Shown piece by piece: positions 43,416 through 52,183 of a stretch of 55,272 nt of DNA. The stretch comes from Sphingobium sp. GTDB taxonomy: Bacteria; Pseudomonadota; Alphaproteobacteria; Sphingomonadales; Sphingomonadaceae. The notes under the pieces are model-generated. The model did no database searches. It saw only the letters and a program-made list of their open reading frames with translations, and was not told the DNA's origin. The position numbers and the translations under genes were made by a program. The first letter of the stretch is position 1. Each line of letters opens with the position of its first letter. The DNA lies in assembly GCF_003248505.1 (NCBI RefSeq), contig NZ_QFOA01000016.1, forward strand, positions 1 to 55,272, in the 5' to 3' direction.

Positions 43416-44879
43416 ATGTCCACTTCGCTGCTTCGTCCCCCTTCCCTCCTTCGCCTGCTCGGCGCATGGCGTGCGCAGGACAGCGCCGAACCGGCCTATC
43501 GACAGCTCGCGCAGGCGCTGCGGATGCTGGTGCTCGACGGGCGCGTAGGGCTGAATGTCCGGCTGCCGGGGGAACGGGAACTGGCCGCCGCGCTCGGCCT
43601 GTCGCGCACCACCGTCGCCGCCGCGTTCGACCGGCTCCGCGACGAGGGGTTCCTCGAAAGCCGGCAGGGTTCGGGCAGCGTGACGCGTCTCCCCGCGAGC
43701 GGCACCGCCCCGCCGGCGATCGACATCGACACGATGCCGGGCGGCGACATCCTCAACTGGACCCATGCCGCCCTGCCCGCCGCGCCGGGCGTGGCGCGCG
43801 CTTATGCCCATGCGGTCGAGGCGCTGCCCGCCTATCTCGGCGACCTGGGCTACGATGCGCTCGGCGTTGCGGTGCTGCGCCGGTCCATCGCCGCGCATTA
43901 TGAGCGGCGCGGCTGCCCGACCGCGCCCGACCAGATCATGGTGACCAACGGCGCGCAGCAGGGTTTCTCGCTGATTCTCAAATGGCTGGCGGGGCCGGGC
44001 GACCGCGTCGTCGTCGATCATCCGACCTATCACAATACGATCCAGGCCTTGCAGCGCAACCATGTCGTGCCCGTGCCGGTCGGCCTGCCCCGCACCGGTT
44101 GGGACGTGGACGCGATGGAGGCCGCCTTCCGCCAGACCAGCCCGCGCTTCGCCTATGTGATCGCCGATTTCCACAACCCGACCGGGCGCAGCATGGATCC
44201 GGCGACGCGCCGCGCGCTGGTGGCCGCGGCGACGCGCACGCACACCCCGCTCGTCATCGACGAAACGATGGTTGCGATGGGCCTCGACTTCGCGCCGCCG
44301 CCTCCGGTGGCGATCCACGACCCTGCGGGACGGCAGGTCATCTCCATCGGATCGGCGAGCAAAATCTTCTGGGGCGGGCTGCGCGTGGGCTGGGTCCGCG
44401 CCGATGCGCAGACCGTCGCGGCGCTGGGCCGCCTGCGCACCACCATGGACATGGCCAGCCCGGTCGTCGAGCAGATCGCCGCAGCGCAGCTGATCGACGC
44501 CGACGTGGGGCTTGGCGAGCGCGCCGCCATGCTGCGCGCGCGGCGCAACCACCTCATGCGGCTGATCGAGCGGCGGCTGCCGCACTGGCAGGTCGATGTG
44601 CCCGCAGGCGGCCTGTCGCTCTGGGCGGAACTGCCGCGCGCCGAAGCGACCGCGCTCGCCGCGCTTGCCGAAAGCATGGGCGTACGCGTCGCAGCGGGAC
44701 CCAAGTTCGGCGTCGGCGGTGCGTTCGAACGCTTTCTGCGCCTGCCCTTCACGCTGGACGAGGCGATGCTGGAGATGGGCGTCGAACGACTGGCGCAGGC
44801 GGACGCGCGCCTCCATGCGCGGATGCCCCGAATGCGCGATTCGCTGGCGCTCGCGCTGGAGGCTGACCGACTGATCTGA
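43416..44879 (+). CDS. MocR/PdxR-type GntR regulator with aminotransferase domain
   Basis: A 487 aa transcription factor joining a GntR winged helix (about 20-90; LGLSRTTVAAAFDRLRDEGF is the recognition region) to a fold-type I aminotransferase-like domain with PLP Lys in SIGSASKIFWGG. MocR proteins sense PLP or amino acids; PdxR activates PLP synthesis. The start at 43416 is fixed by AGGAG 8 nt upstream. MocR genes usually face a divergent target; here none is present, and the target is unclear. Confidence 0.9.
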   Translation: MSTSLLRPPSLLRLLGAWRAQDSAEPAYRQLAQALRMLVLDGRVGLNVRLPGERELAAALGLSRTTVAAAFDRLRDEGFLESRQGSGSVTRLPASGTAPPAIDIDTMPGGDILNWTHAALPAAPGVARAYAHAVEALPAYLGDLGYDALGVAVLRRSIAAHYERRGCPTAPDQIMVTNGAQQGFSLILKWLAGPGDRVVVDHPTYHNTIQALQRNHVVPVPVGLPRTGWDVDAMEAAFRQTSPRFAYVIADFHNPTGRSMDPATRRALVAAATRTHTPLVIDETMVAMGLDFAPPPPVAIHDPAGRQVISIGSASKIFWGGLRVGWVRADAQTVAALGRLRTTMDMASPVVEQIAAAQLIDADVGLGERAAMLRARRNHLMRLIERRLPHWQVDVPAGGLSLWAELPRAEATALAALAESMGVRVAAGPKFGVGGAFERFLRLPFTLDEAMLEMGVERLAQADARLHARMPRMRDSLALALEADRLI

Positions 44880-44896
44880 AAGGCCGGAACGGAAAA

Positions 44897-44932
44897 GACC
44901 GCGCGGACCTTTGCGGTCCACGCGGCCTTTTT
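44897..44932. terminator. Bidirectional terminator
   Basis: GACCGCGCGGACC and GGTCCACGCGGCC (two mismatches) form a stem with loop TTTGC, followed by TTTTT on the plus strand and, on the minus strand, by TTTTCC. It lies between the convergent MocR and ppa genes, so it probably serves both. Confidence 0.8.
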
Positions 44933-44954
44933 GAGATCGCGATGAAGAAGCGGA

Positions 44955-45497
44955 TCAGGCCGCCTTCTTGTTCGCCTGGTAACGCTCGATCGCCTCGATC
45001 GTGATACGCTTGGCATCCTCGGCCCCGCCCCAGGTGCCGACGCGGACCCACTTCTTCTTTTCCAGATCCTTGTAGTGGGTGAAGAAATGCTCGATCTGCT
45101 CCATCACGATACCGGGCAGGTCGTCCTTCTCCGTCACGTTGGAATAATAGGGAAAGACCGAATCGGCGGGCACGCAGACCAGCTTTTCGTCGCCGCCCGC
45201 TTCATCCTCCAGGTTCAGCACCGCAATCGGGCGCGCGGCCACGACCGCGCCGGGGATGAAGGGAGACCGCGCGATCACCAGCGCGTCGAGCGGATCGCCA
45301 TCGGGCGAGAGCGTGTGCGGCACGAAGCCGTAATTTGCGGGATAGCGCATCGGCGTATGCAGGATGCGGTCCACGAACAGCGCGCCCGAAGCCTTGTCGA
45401 ACTCGTACTTCACCGGCTCGCCGCCGGTCGGAACCTCGATGATGACGTTGAGGCTGTGGGGCGGATCGTCGCCGACGGGGATCAGTTCGATATTCAT
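44955..45497 (-). CDS. ppa: Inorganic pyrophosphatase
   Basis: Family I soluble pyrophosphatase, 180 aa, removing the pyrophosphate made in nucleic-acid and aminoacyl-tRNA synthesis. The metal-binding segment GDPLDALVI (with Asp residues) is clear, and VEIPTGGEPVKYEFDK-like and PANYGFVPHTL match the family. Its start (MNIELIPVG) follows AAGAACGCC. It ends near the bidirectional terminator. Confidence 0.95.
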   Translation of the reverse strand: MNIELIPVGDDPPHSLNVIIEVPTGGEPVKYEFDKASGALFVDRILHTPMRYPANYGFVPHTLSPDGDPLDALVIARSPFIPGAVVAARPIAVLNLEDEAGGDEKLVCVPADSVFPYYSNVTEKDDLPGIVMEQIEHFFTHYKDLEKKKWVRVGTWGGAEDAKRITIEAIERYQANKKAA

Positions 45498-45537
45498 GGA
45501 AAGAACGCCTTGTCCTGACTGTTGCGTGTAAAAGCGA

Positions 45538-47469
45538 TTATGTCCTGGGCTTTAGCAACCGATCGAGGCTGCCCTCGCCCGCGCCCGTCTTTTCGAGGCG
45601 CGGATAGCGCAGGCCACCGGAATAATCGAGGGTCAAAGTGCGGTAGTATTTGTCCTGCTTGAGGATGACCTGGATCGGCCCCTTCGCCTTGATGGCGGCT
45701 TTCCAGGCGTCGCCCGAAAATTCGTCGCCATTGACCGCGAGGATCTTGGCCCCGACCGTCAGCCCCGCCTTGAACGCTGCGCTGTCCCAGATGACGCTGC
45801 TGACTTCGCCGTCATTCTTGACGACCGCGCCCAGCCCGAAGCTCTGGTCGACCATCTTGTTCGCGCCTTCCGCCGCCTTGGTGATGCTGTTGGGTTCCTC
45901 GCCGTAGACGAGGTTGTAGCCGCCCAGGATGAACCCGCCCTTGGGCGTTTCGCGTGTCGGCTCGTCCACATATTTGCGGAAGAACCCGGCCCAGTCGTAG
46001 GGCGCGATGCCGTTCAGCGTCCGGATGACATCGTCGCGATTGTAGACCACCTGCCCCCAGTCGCCCGGATTGATGCCGAAGAAGGCCTTGGCGAAATCGT
46101 CCAGCCCCTTCTTGCCGCGTGTCGCCTTGGCGATGATCGCATCGGCTTCCAGCCAGATCATCAGGCCTTCGTTGTAATAATCCTCCGACCGCTGCCAGCT
46201 CGGCCAGCCCTTGGGTCGGCGGGCGGAGATGATCGGGTCGTGCGTCGTGTCCTCCATGGGGCGCCACTGGCGCCCGACCGCCGTGTCCAGCTTGGCTGCG
46301 ATCTGGGCATAGGCGTCGAGCGTTTCCTGCTTGGTGAACATCCCCGACCGCGCGCCCAGCACATAGCCCCAGAATTGCGTCTGTCCTTCATAGACCCACA
46401 GCAGATTGTCCTGCATCGGCACGGTGAAGTCGGGCGTCCAGAGCAAGTCGGGGCGGCGGAACTTGCCGTCCCAGCTATGCGTGAATTCGTGCGGCAACAG
46501 GTTGCGGTCCAGCAGCGCGTCGCCCTTGTCCCAGCTTTTGAAATAGCCCGGTTCGACCTGATTTTCCGAACTGCGATGATGTTCGAGGCCAATCCCGCCC
46601 ATTTCGTCGGTGATGGCGAGCAGGAAGTCGTAATGGTTGAAATGATATGTGCCGAACAGCGCGCCCGCTTCGTCCACCAGCTTGCGGTGCTTTGCGATCT
46701 GCTCGGGCTTGAATTCCAGCTCGTCGGGATCGTCGGCGACGATGTTGAGCGTGACGTTGTGGCCAAGGTCGACCGGCTTGAAATAGCGTCCGGCAAAGAC
46801 CGGCGAATCCTGCAGCGCTTCGTAATCGATCGTCTCATAGGCGATGGCATTGCCCTGCCGCGTGCCGCGCAGTGCGCTCGCCGCCTGCCATCCGGCGGGA
46901 TAGGTGACGGTCGCCTGCACCGGAATCTGCCGCGTAAAATAGCCTGCGGGATAGAGCGACACGCTTTCCCACTGGATGTTGAGCATCTTGGGCGTCACGA
47001 CGACGCGGCCCTGGTTGCCTGCGGTTGCGGACAGGAACTGGAACTGCGCCACCACCTCGGTCGCGCCCTGGGGGACGTCGATCTTGAAAGCGTAGACGTT
47101 CAACGGATCGCGCTTCCATGCCACCGGCTGTCCGTTGGCGGTGAAGGTAAGGCCGGCCAGCTTTTCGATCTGTCCGCGCGGCGCGTGGTTGCCGGGCAAC
47201 CATTGCGGCATTGTCAGCGTCATGGGGCCGGCGGCGGCGACCGGGATCGTTTCCTTCACGCGGAAAATCCGCTGCACGGTATCGCTGGCGTCGACTTCCA
47301 GCCGGATGGTGCCGCCCGGATAGGGGATGTCCTTTGGTGCAGGGGCGGCGCTGTCCACCGGCAGAGCGGCGGGCTTCGAACGGATCGCATCCTGCGCCAT
47401 CAGGGGCGAGGCGAGAACGGCGGACAGGCCCGTGGACAGGCAGAGTGCGGCAGCAAGGCTGCGGATCAT
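45538..47469 (-). CDS. M61-family (glycyl aminopeptidase-like) metallopeptidase
   Basis: A 643 aa exported zinc peptidase. The signal peptide ends near PLMAQDA. The zinc motif HEFTHSWDGKFRRP (HExxH) lies around residue 320, with a downstream Glu. A C-terminal PDZ domain is visible (GLGAVVKNDGEVSSVIWDS, AGLTVGAKILAVNG). M61 peptidases cut after N-terminal glycine or act in periplasmic proteolysis; the substrate here is unknown. The start at 47469 gives the signal peptide. Confidence 0.9.
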   Translation of the reverse strand: MIRSLAAALCLSTGLSAVLASPLMAQDAIRSKPAALPVDSAAPAPKDIPYPGGTIRLEVDASDTVQRIFRVKETIPVAAAGPMTLTMPQWLPGNHAPRGQIEKLAGLTFTANGQPVAWKRDPLNVYAFKIDVPQGATEVVAQFQFLSATAGNQGRVVVTPKMLNIQWESVSLYPAGYFTRQIPVQATVTYPAGWQAASALRGTRQGNAIAYETIDYEALQDSPVFAGRYFKPVDLGHNVTLNIVADDPDELEFKPEQIAKHRKLVDEAGALFGTYHFNHYDFLLAITDEMGGIGLEHHRSSENQVEPGYFKSWDKGDALLDRNLLPHEFTHSWDGKFRRPDLLWTPDFTVPMQDNLLWVYEGQTQFWGYVLGARSGMFTKQETLDAYAQIAAKLDTAVGRQWRPMEDTTHDPIISARRPKGWPSWQRSEDYYNEGLMIWLEADAIIAKATRGKKGLDDFAKAFFGINPGDWGQVVYNRDDVIRTLNGIAPYDWAGFFRKYVDEPTRETPKGGFILGGYNLVYGEEPNSITKAAEGANKMVDQSFGLGAVVKNDGEVSSVIWDSAAFKAGLTVGAKILAVNGDEFSGDAWKAAIKAKGPIQVILKQDKYYRTLTLDYSGGLRYPRLEKTGAGEGSLDRLLKPRT

Positions 47470-47624
47470 GGAGGTCTCCGACAGGATGATGGAGGCGGGG
47501 CGCCTTATGCCGTCTAGCATGGCGCGGGCGACGGCCCCTTGTCCACCCCCCTGCTTCGAGCATGGCGAACGCCGCTAAAAAGCGCGTTTCCATAGGGCTG
47601 CTTTACCGTTAAAGGCGCTGCCCC

Positions 47625-48995
47625 ATGGCAAGACAAGAAACCCCGCGCCCGAGCACTCCCAAACCCGTGCGCGGCACGCAGGATATGTTGGGCGGCACCG
47701 CCGACGCGTTTCAGGAGCGGTTCGCGCATGTCGTCGCGACCTTCGATCGCGTGCGCCGCCTCTACGGTTTCCAGCGGGTCGAGGTGCCGGTGTTCGAACA
47801 GACGGCGGTATTCGCCCGCTCGCTCGGCGAAAGCACCGATGTCGTGTCCAAGGAAATGTACACGTTCGAGGATCGCGGCGGCGACAGCATCACGCTGCGC
47901 CCCGAATTCACCGCCGGGATCAGCCGCGCCTATATCACCGAGGGCTGGCAGCAATATGCGCCGCTCAAGGTCGCGACCCACGGCCCCCTCTTCCGCTACG
48001 AGCGTCCGCAAAAAGGCCGTTTCCGTCAGTTTCACCAGCTCGACGCCGAAATCATCGGCGCAGCCGAGCCGGGCGCGGACGTGGAACTGCTGGTCATGGC
48101 CGACCAGTTGCTCAAGGAACTGGGGATTGCGGACGGGGTCACGCTGACGCTCAACACGCTGGGCGATGCGCAGAGCCGCGAAGGCTGGCGCGCGGCGCTG
48201 ATCGCCCATTTCGAGGCGCATCGGGCCGACCTGTCGGAGGATAGCGTGGCGCGACTGGCGAAGAACCCGCTGCGCATTCTGGACAGCAAGGACCCGCGCG
48301 ACCGCCCCATCGCCGACAATGCGCCCGACATCGACGCCTATCTGACCGACGAAGCGCGCGCCTTCTTCGAAAAGGTGACGGCGGGCCTCGACGCGGCGGG
48401 CGTCGCGTGGGAGCGCAACGCCCGCCTTGTGCGCGGCCTCGATTATTACCGCCACACCGCCTTCGAATTCGTGACCGACCGCCTCGGCGCGCAAGGCACG
48501 GTGCTGGGCGGCGGGCGCTACGACGGGTTGATCGAGAATCTGGGCGGGCCGAGCACGCCTGCGGTCGGCTGGGCCGCGGGGATCGAACGGCTGGCGATGC
48601 TGGTGGACGGAAATTTTTCTGACGCACCAGAAGTTGCAGTAGTTGCAGTCAATGATGACGCCCGCCTCGCGGCGCATGTAGCATCGACGTTCTTGCGTCG
48701 TAAAAATGTAGCTGTGAACACTTTCTTTAGAGGAAACTCTAAAAAGCTTTTTGAGAAACTAAGGAGTGCGGGAAAGCCGATTATTCTTATGGTTCATGCA
48801 GGTCACTACGATGACCCTCATTCGTTTTATATCGACGTTAAGATTGGCCCGAAGGGTCAGCCGGAACGCTACAAAGATATTGAAGAGCAGGTGATAAACT
48901 GGTTTTCTCCCGAATGTCAGGTTACGCTGGGCGATTACCTTGAGCGACTGACTTTTCGGCCTGACCTGCACGTATTGGTGCCGAGCCGCTTCTAA
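47625..48995 (+). CDS. hisS: Histidyl-tRNA synthetase with low-GC anticodon domain
   Basis: Class II HisRS, 456 aa. The catalytic core (about 1-325) is normal: RGTQDMLGG, RYERPQKGRFRQFHQLD (motif 2), VRGLDYYRHTAFEF and GGGRYDGL (motif 3). From residue 329 the composition changes abruptly to low GC with AT-ending codons, coinciding with the start of the C-terminal anticodon-binding domain. That domain is divergent: FFRGNSKKLFEKLRSAGKP keeps the fold pattern, but the tail to 456 is about 30 residues longer than the E. coli protein. The stop overlaps prfA (TAATG). Confidence 0.95.
   Translation: MARQETPRPSTPKPVRGTQDMLGGTADAFQERFAHVVATFDRVRRLYGFQRVEVPVFEQTAVFARSLGESTDVVSKEMYTFEDRGGDSITLRPEFTAGISRAYITEGWQQYAPLKVATHGPLFRYERPQKGRFRQFHQLDAEIIGAAEPGADVELLVMADQLLKELGIADGVTLTLNTLGDAQSREGWRAALIAHFEAHRADLSEDSVARLAKNPLRILDSKDPRDRPIADNAPDIDAYLTDEARAFFEKVTAGLDAAGVAWERNARLVRGLDYYRHTAFEFVTDRLGAQGTVLGGGRYDGLIENLGGPSTPAVGWAAGIERLAMLVDGNFSDAPEVAVVAVNDDARLAAHVASTFLRRKNVAVNTFFRGNSKKLFEKLRSAGKPIILMVHAGHYDDPHSFYIDVKIGPKGQPERYKDIEEQVINWFSPECQVTLGDYLERLTFRPDLHVLVPSRF
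48610..48992 (+). other. Low-GC compositional island inside hisS
   Basis: A segment of about 380 bp that is sharply AT-richer than its surroundings. By hand count, 48541-48600 is 47/60 GC, 48721-48840 is 47/120 GC, and 49021-49080 is 44/60 GC. The frame stays open and the product is HisRS-like, so this is not non-coding. No direct repeats or insertion-sequence ends were seen at the borders. Confidence 0.85.
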
Positions 48996-50080
48996 TGCAC
49001 ATTTCCGCCGAACGCATCGCGCAGATCGAGGCGCGCCGGGATGAGGTGCAGGCGTCGATGACGCGTGCCGACCTGCCGGCCGATGCGTTCGTCAAACTGT
49101 CCAAGGAATATGCCGAGATCGAGCCGGTCGCCGTCGCCGCGCGGGAATTGCGGCGGTTGCGGCAGGAACTCGCCGCGCTCGAAGCGATGACCGGGGGGGA
49201 GGAAGCCGACCCGCTGATGCGCGAAATGGCGCAGGAGGAGATGCTGCTGCTCAAGGGGCAGCTTCCCGCCGCCGAACGTGCGCTGGCGCTGCAACTCCTG
49301 CCCCGCGATTCCGCCGACGCGCGCCCCGCAATGCTGGAAATCCGGGCTGGCACCGGGGGCGACGAAGCCGCGCTTTTTGCCGGCGACCTTTTCCGCATGT
49401 ATCAGCGATACGCCGACGCGCAGGGATGGAAGCTCGAACTCCTGTCCGCCAATGCGTCCGAACAGGGCGGCTTCAAGGAAGTGGTCGCGTCCATCAACGG
49501 CACCGGCGTGTTTGCCAAGCTCAAGTTCGAAAGCGGCGTCCACCGCGTCCAGCGCGTGCCCGTCACCGAAAGCGGCGGGCGCATCCATACCAGCGCCGCC
49601 ACCGTCGCCATCCTGCCCGAACCGGAGGAAGTCGACGTGCAGATCGCCGATTCCGACCTTAAGATCGACATCTACCGTGCGTCTGGCGCGGGCGGGCAGC
49701 ACGTCAACACCACCGATTCGGCGGTGCGCATCACGCACCTTCCCTCGGGCATCGTCGTCACCCAGCAGGACGAGCGGTCCCAGCATAAGAACAAGGCGAA
49801 GGCGATGCAGGTGCTGCGCGCCCGGCTCTACGAAGCCGAGCGGGAACGCACGCAGAGCGAACAGGCAGGCGCACGCAAGGCGATGGTGGGATCGGGCGAC
49901 CGTTCCGAACGCATCCGCACCTATAATTTCCCGCAGGGACGCGTCACCGACCACCGCATCAACCTGACGCTCCACCGCCTGCCCGAAATTCTGGAAGGCC
50001 CCGGCCTTGCCGAAGTCATCGACGCGCTGGTGGCGGAGGATGAGGCCGCACGCCTCGCCCAGCTGGACGGAGTGGGGTGA
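48995..50080 (+). CDS. prfA: Peptide chain release factor 1
   Basis: RF1, 361 aa, releasing peptides at UAA and UAG. The catalytic GGQ is in GAGGQHVNTTDSAVR. The codon-recognition tripeptide is Pro-Val-Thr (RVPVTES), a permitted form of the RF1 PxT motif. The ATG overlaps the hisS TAA by 1 nt (TAATG), and its own TGA overlaps prmC, so hisS-prfA-prmC is coupled. Confidence 0.97.
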   Translation: MHISAERIAQIEARRDEVQASMTRADLPADAFVKLSKEYAEIEPVAVAARELRRLRQELAALEAMTGGEEADPLMREMAQEEMLLLKGQLPAAERALALQLLPRDSADARPAMLEIRAGTGGDEAALFAGDLFRMYQRYADAQGWKLELLSANASEQGGFKEVVASINGTGVFAKLKFESGVHRVQRVPVTESGGRIHTSAATVAILPEPEEVDVQIADSDLKIDIYRASGAGGQHVNTTDSAVRITHLPSGIVVTQQDERSQHKNKAKAMQVLRARLYEAERERTQSEQAGARKAMVGSGDRSERIRTYNFPQGRVTDHRINLTLHRLPEILEGPGLAEVIDALVAEDEAARLAQLDGVG

Positions 50081-50895
50081 GCGTTCCCGACGCGATTCGC
50101 GCCGCAGCTGTCCACATCGCTGTCGCAGGCGATACGCCCCGCCTCGACGCCGAACTGCTGATGGCCCACGCGCTGGGCCTGTCCCGCGCCGACATGCTGC
50201 TGCGCCAGCGCGATCTTGCGGTGCCGCAGGGTTTCGACGCGCTGGTGCGCCGCCGCGTCGCTGGCGAGCCGGTCGCCCATATTCTGGGCACGCGCGACTT
50301 CTGGACGATCACCCTCGCCGTCACGCCCGATGTCCTGATCCCGCGTCCCGACAGCGAAACGTTGATCGAAGCGGCGATAGCGTATTTCGGTGCATCGGGG
50401 CCTGCGCGCATTCTCGACCTGGGCACCGGGTCGGGGGCGCTGCTGCTCGCGGCGCTGAGCGAATGGCCGCGCGCGCGCGGGATCGGCGTCGATGCGTCGC
50501 CCGCTGCGCTGACGGTTGCGCAGGGCAATGCCGAACGGCTGGGGCTGGCGGGGCGCGCCCGCTTCCAGCCGGGCGACTGGGCGGCGGGGCTGGACGGCGC
50601 GTTCGACCTGCTCCTCATCAACCCGCCCTATATCGGCACCGAAGAGCCGCTAGACGGCGACGTGCTGCACGATCCGCCGTCCGCCCTTTTCGCCGGTGCG
50701 GACGGGCTGGACGATTATCGGCGCATCGTTCCCGACCTCCCGCGCCTGATCGCGTCGGGCGGCTGTGCGGCGATCGAAATCGGCCACCGCCAGGCGAACA
50801 GCGTCGCCGCGCTCGTCGCCGCGCAGGGGTTGCGATCGGCGGTGCGACAGGATCTGGGTCAGCGCGATCGCTGTCTGCTCGTCACCCGGTCCTAA
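50077..50895 (+). CDS. prmC: Release factor glutamine methyltransferase PrmC
   Basis: HemK/PrmC, 272 aa, methylating the Gln of the GGQ motif of RF1 and RF2. The SAM motif is LDLGTGSGALLLA and the amide-methyltransferase motif NPPYIG is intact. The start is a GTG overlapping prfA by 4 nt, as is usual. The product modifies the protein encoded just upstream. Confidence 0.94.
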   Translation: MSVPDAIRAAAVHIAVAGDTPRLDAELLMAHALGLSRADMLLRQRDLAVPQGFDALVRRRVAGEPVAHILGTRDFWTITLAVTPDVLIPRPDSETLIEAAIAYFGASGPARILDLGTGSGALLLAALSEWPRARGIGVDASPAALTVAQGNAERLGLAGRARFQPGDWAAGLDGAFDLLLINPPYIGTEEPLDGDVLHDPPSALFAGADGLDDYRRIVPDLPRLIASGGCAAIEIGHRQANSVAALVAAQGLRSAVRQDLGQRDRCLLVTRS

Positions 50896-51211
50896 GATGA
50901 AAAGCGCGTCATGAAAGCAGGAAAGCGCGAAAATGGCTTGGTTTATAGTATAAAAGCCACTACATCTGCGAAAGAGACGGTTTATCTGGCGACATGGTCT
51001 GACAGGCCATTGAAGGAAAAGGCCGTTTTCCAAGCTCCTAAAAGTCATGACGGCGCTCGCTGCGCAGGCGCCGCTGGCGGTCGGGGAATGGCCGGGAACG
51101 GTCACGCCGTGGCGGAGCTATATCCGGCCTCCTGGGGCGGGCCATGCGTAGGGATGGCGACTGAACGGTGTTTTCAGTGAATTTTGACAAAGCGAACGCA
51201 AGGATCATGTC
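50896..51211 (+). other. Intergenic region with weak promoter elements
   Basis: A 316 bp gap, AT-rich in its first half. It holds an inverted repeat TGGCTT-N14-AAGCCA (50934-50959) around TATAGTATAAA, and another, GGAAAA-N5-TTTTCC, at 51015-51031. A TTGACA at 51184 has no matching -10. An 89-codon open frame from 50911 has no good ribosome binding site or codon pattern, and I do not call it a gene. The region is probably the promoter and long leader of the DUF4167 gene. Confidence 0.5.
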
Positions 51212-52063
51212 TTGATCAACAATCGGCAGGCCGGCCGCCGCAATCGGGGCCGGAACAACAATAACGGACGTCCCAACGGCAATAACCGGGGTGGCGGCGA
51301 CAATGGCAACCGCATCGACAACCGCTCGCGCGGCAACGCGGCCCAGCTTCTTGAAAAATACAAGAATATGGCCCGCGACGCGCAGATGGCAGGCGACCGG
51401 GTGAACGCCGAATATTATCTTCAGTTCGCCGACCATTATTTCCGCGTTCTTGCCGACAATCGCGCACGCCAGGAAGAGCAGCAGCAGCGCTTCCGTCCGC
51501 GCGACGACAATTACGACGACGATGCCGACGACTTTGACGGAACGGACGATTCGAGCGACGATTTCCGTGTCGACGCTTCGGCGCAGGATCGCGCCTCGTT
51601 TCAGGATCGCGCACCGCGCGACCAGGGCCGCGAACAGCAGGCCCGCGATCAGGATCGCCGGAACGACGATCAGCGCGAACGTCGCGACGATGGCCGCTCC
51701 AACCGCCGCGACCGTAACCGCCGCGACCGGTTCGGGCCGCAGGACGGTGCGCCCGCGCTGGAAATGGGCGCGGAAGGCCCCGCTGGAACGCCCGCCGAAC
51801 CCGCGCCCGCGCCGCAGCCGGTAGCCCAAGCGGCCCCCGCCCCCGCTCCCGCGCCGGAAGCGGAGGGCGAAGCGCCCCGCCCGCGTCGCGGTCGCCCGCG
51901 CAAGACGCCCGCGCCTGCCGAAGCGGCGGACGGGTTCGATGCCGCGATCCTGCCGCCCGCCATCGGTCGCGCGGACAATGACGCCGACGCATCGGTCGAA
52001 GCGGAAGCGCCCAAGAAGCGCGGTCGCCCCCGCCGCGCCGCTGCGGCCGAAGCCGCCGAATAA
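51212..52063 (+). CDS. DUF4167 protein with C-terminal AT-hooks
   Basis: A 283 aa, highly charged protein starting at a TTG (AAGGA 8 nt upstream; the nearby ATG at 51207 ends after two codons). The Arg/Asn/Gly-rich N-terminus (1-45) leads into a conserved helical pair (AQLLEKYKNMARDAQMAGD ... AEYYLQFADHYFRVL), the DUF4167 core. Then come an acidic stretch, a mixed-charge Arg/Asp region, a Pro/Ala linker and two AT-hook-like motifs (RRGRPRK and KRGRPRR) near the C-terminus. Many alphaproteobacteria carry this gene after prfA-prmC. Its function is unknown; nucleic-acid binding is suggested. Confidence 0.85.
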   Translation: MINNRQAGRRNRGRNNNNGRPNGNNRGGGDNGNRIDNRSRGNAAQLLEKYKNMARDAQMAGDRVNAEYYLQFADHYFRVLADNRARQEEQQQRFRPRDDNYDDDADDFDGTDDSSDDFRVDASAQDRASFQDRAPRDQGREQQARDQDRRNDDQRERRDDGRSNRRDRNRRDRFGPQDGAPALEMGAEGPAGTPAEPAPAPQPVAQAAPAPAPAPEAEGEAPRPRRGRPRKTPAPAEAADGFDAAILPPAIGRADNDADASVEAEAPKKRGRPRRAAAAEAAE

Positions 52064-52084
52064 TCTCCGCCTTCGACGGAACGC

Positions 52085-52121
52085 AAAAAGGGGACGGCCA
52101 GTCGATGGCCGTCCCCTTTTT
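52085..52121. terminator. Strong bidirectional terminator
   Basis: A perfect 16 bp stem, AAAAAGGGGACGGCCA with TGGCCGTCCCCTTTTT, loop GTCGA. The A and T tracts make it work on both strands, ending the DUF4167 gene and the convergent thioesterase gene. Confidence 0.93.
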
Positions 52122-52183
52122 CATGCGCCTTGTCTGGCAACGCAGCGCCGTGACGCACGGATAGTTCGTCGCCCGGCTGCGCC

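Noticed and set aside
12371..47624. Replication origin oriC within the window
   Set aside because: parAB, parS and gyrB suggest the origin is not far, but I found no dnaA gene and no cluster of TTATCCACA-like DnaA boxes in an AT-rich gap.
48759..48971. 70-codon minus-strand open frame in the low-GC part of hisS
   Set aside because: It is antisense to conserved HisRS residues and lacks a ribosome binding site; the AT-richness alone creates it.
50911..51180. 89-codon open frame between prmC and the DUF4167 gene
   Set aside because: No ribosome binding site or coding pattern, changes composition midway and has no homologous motif; more likely leader DNA.
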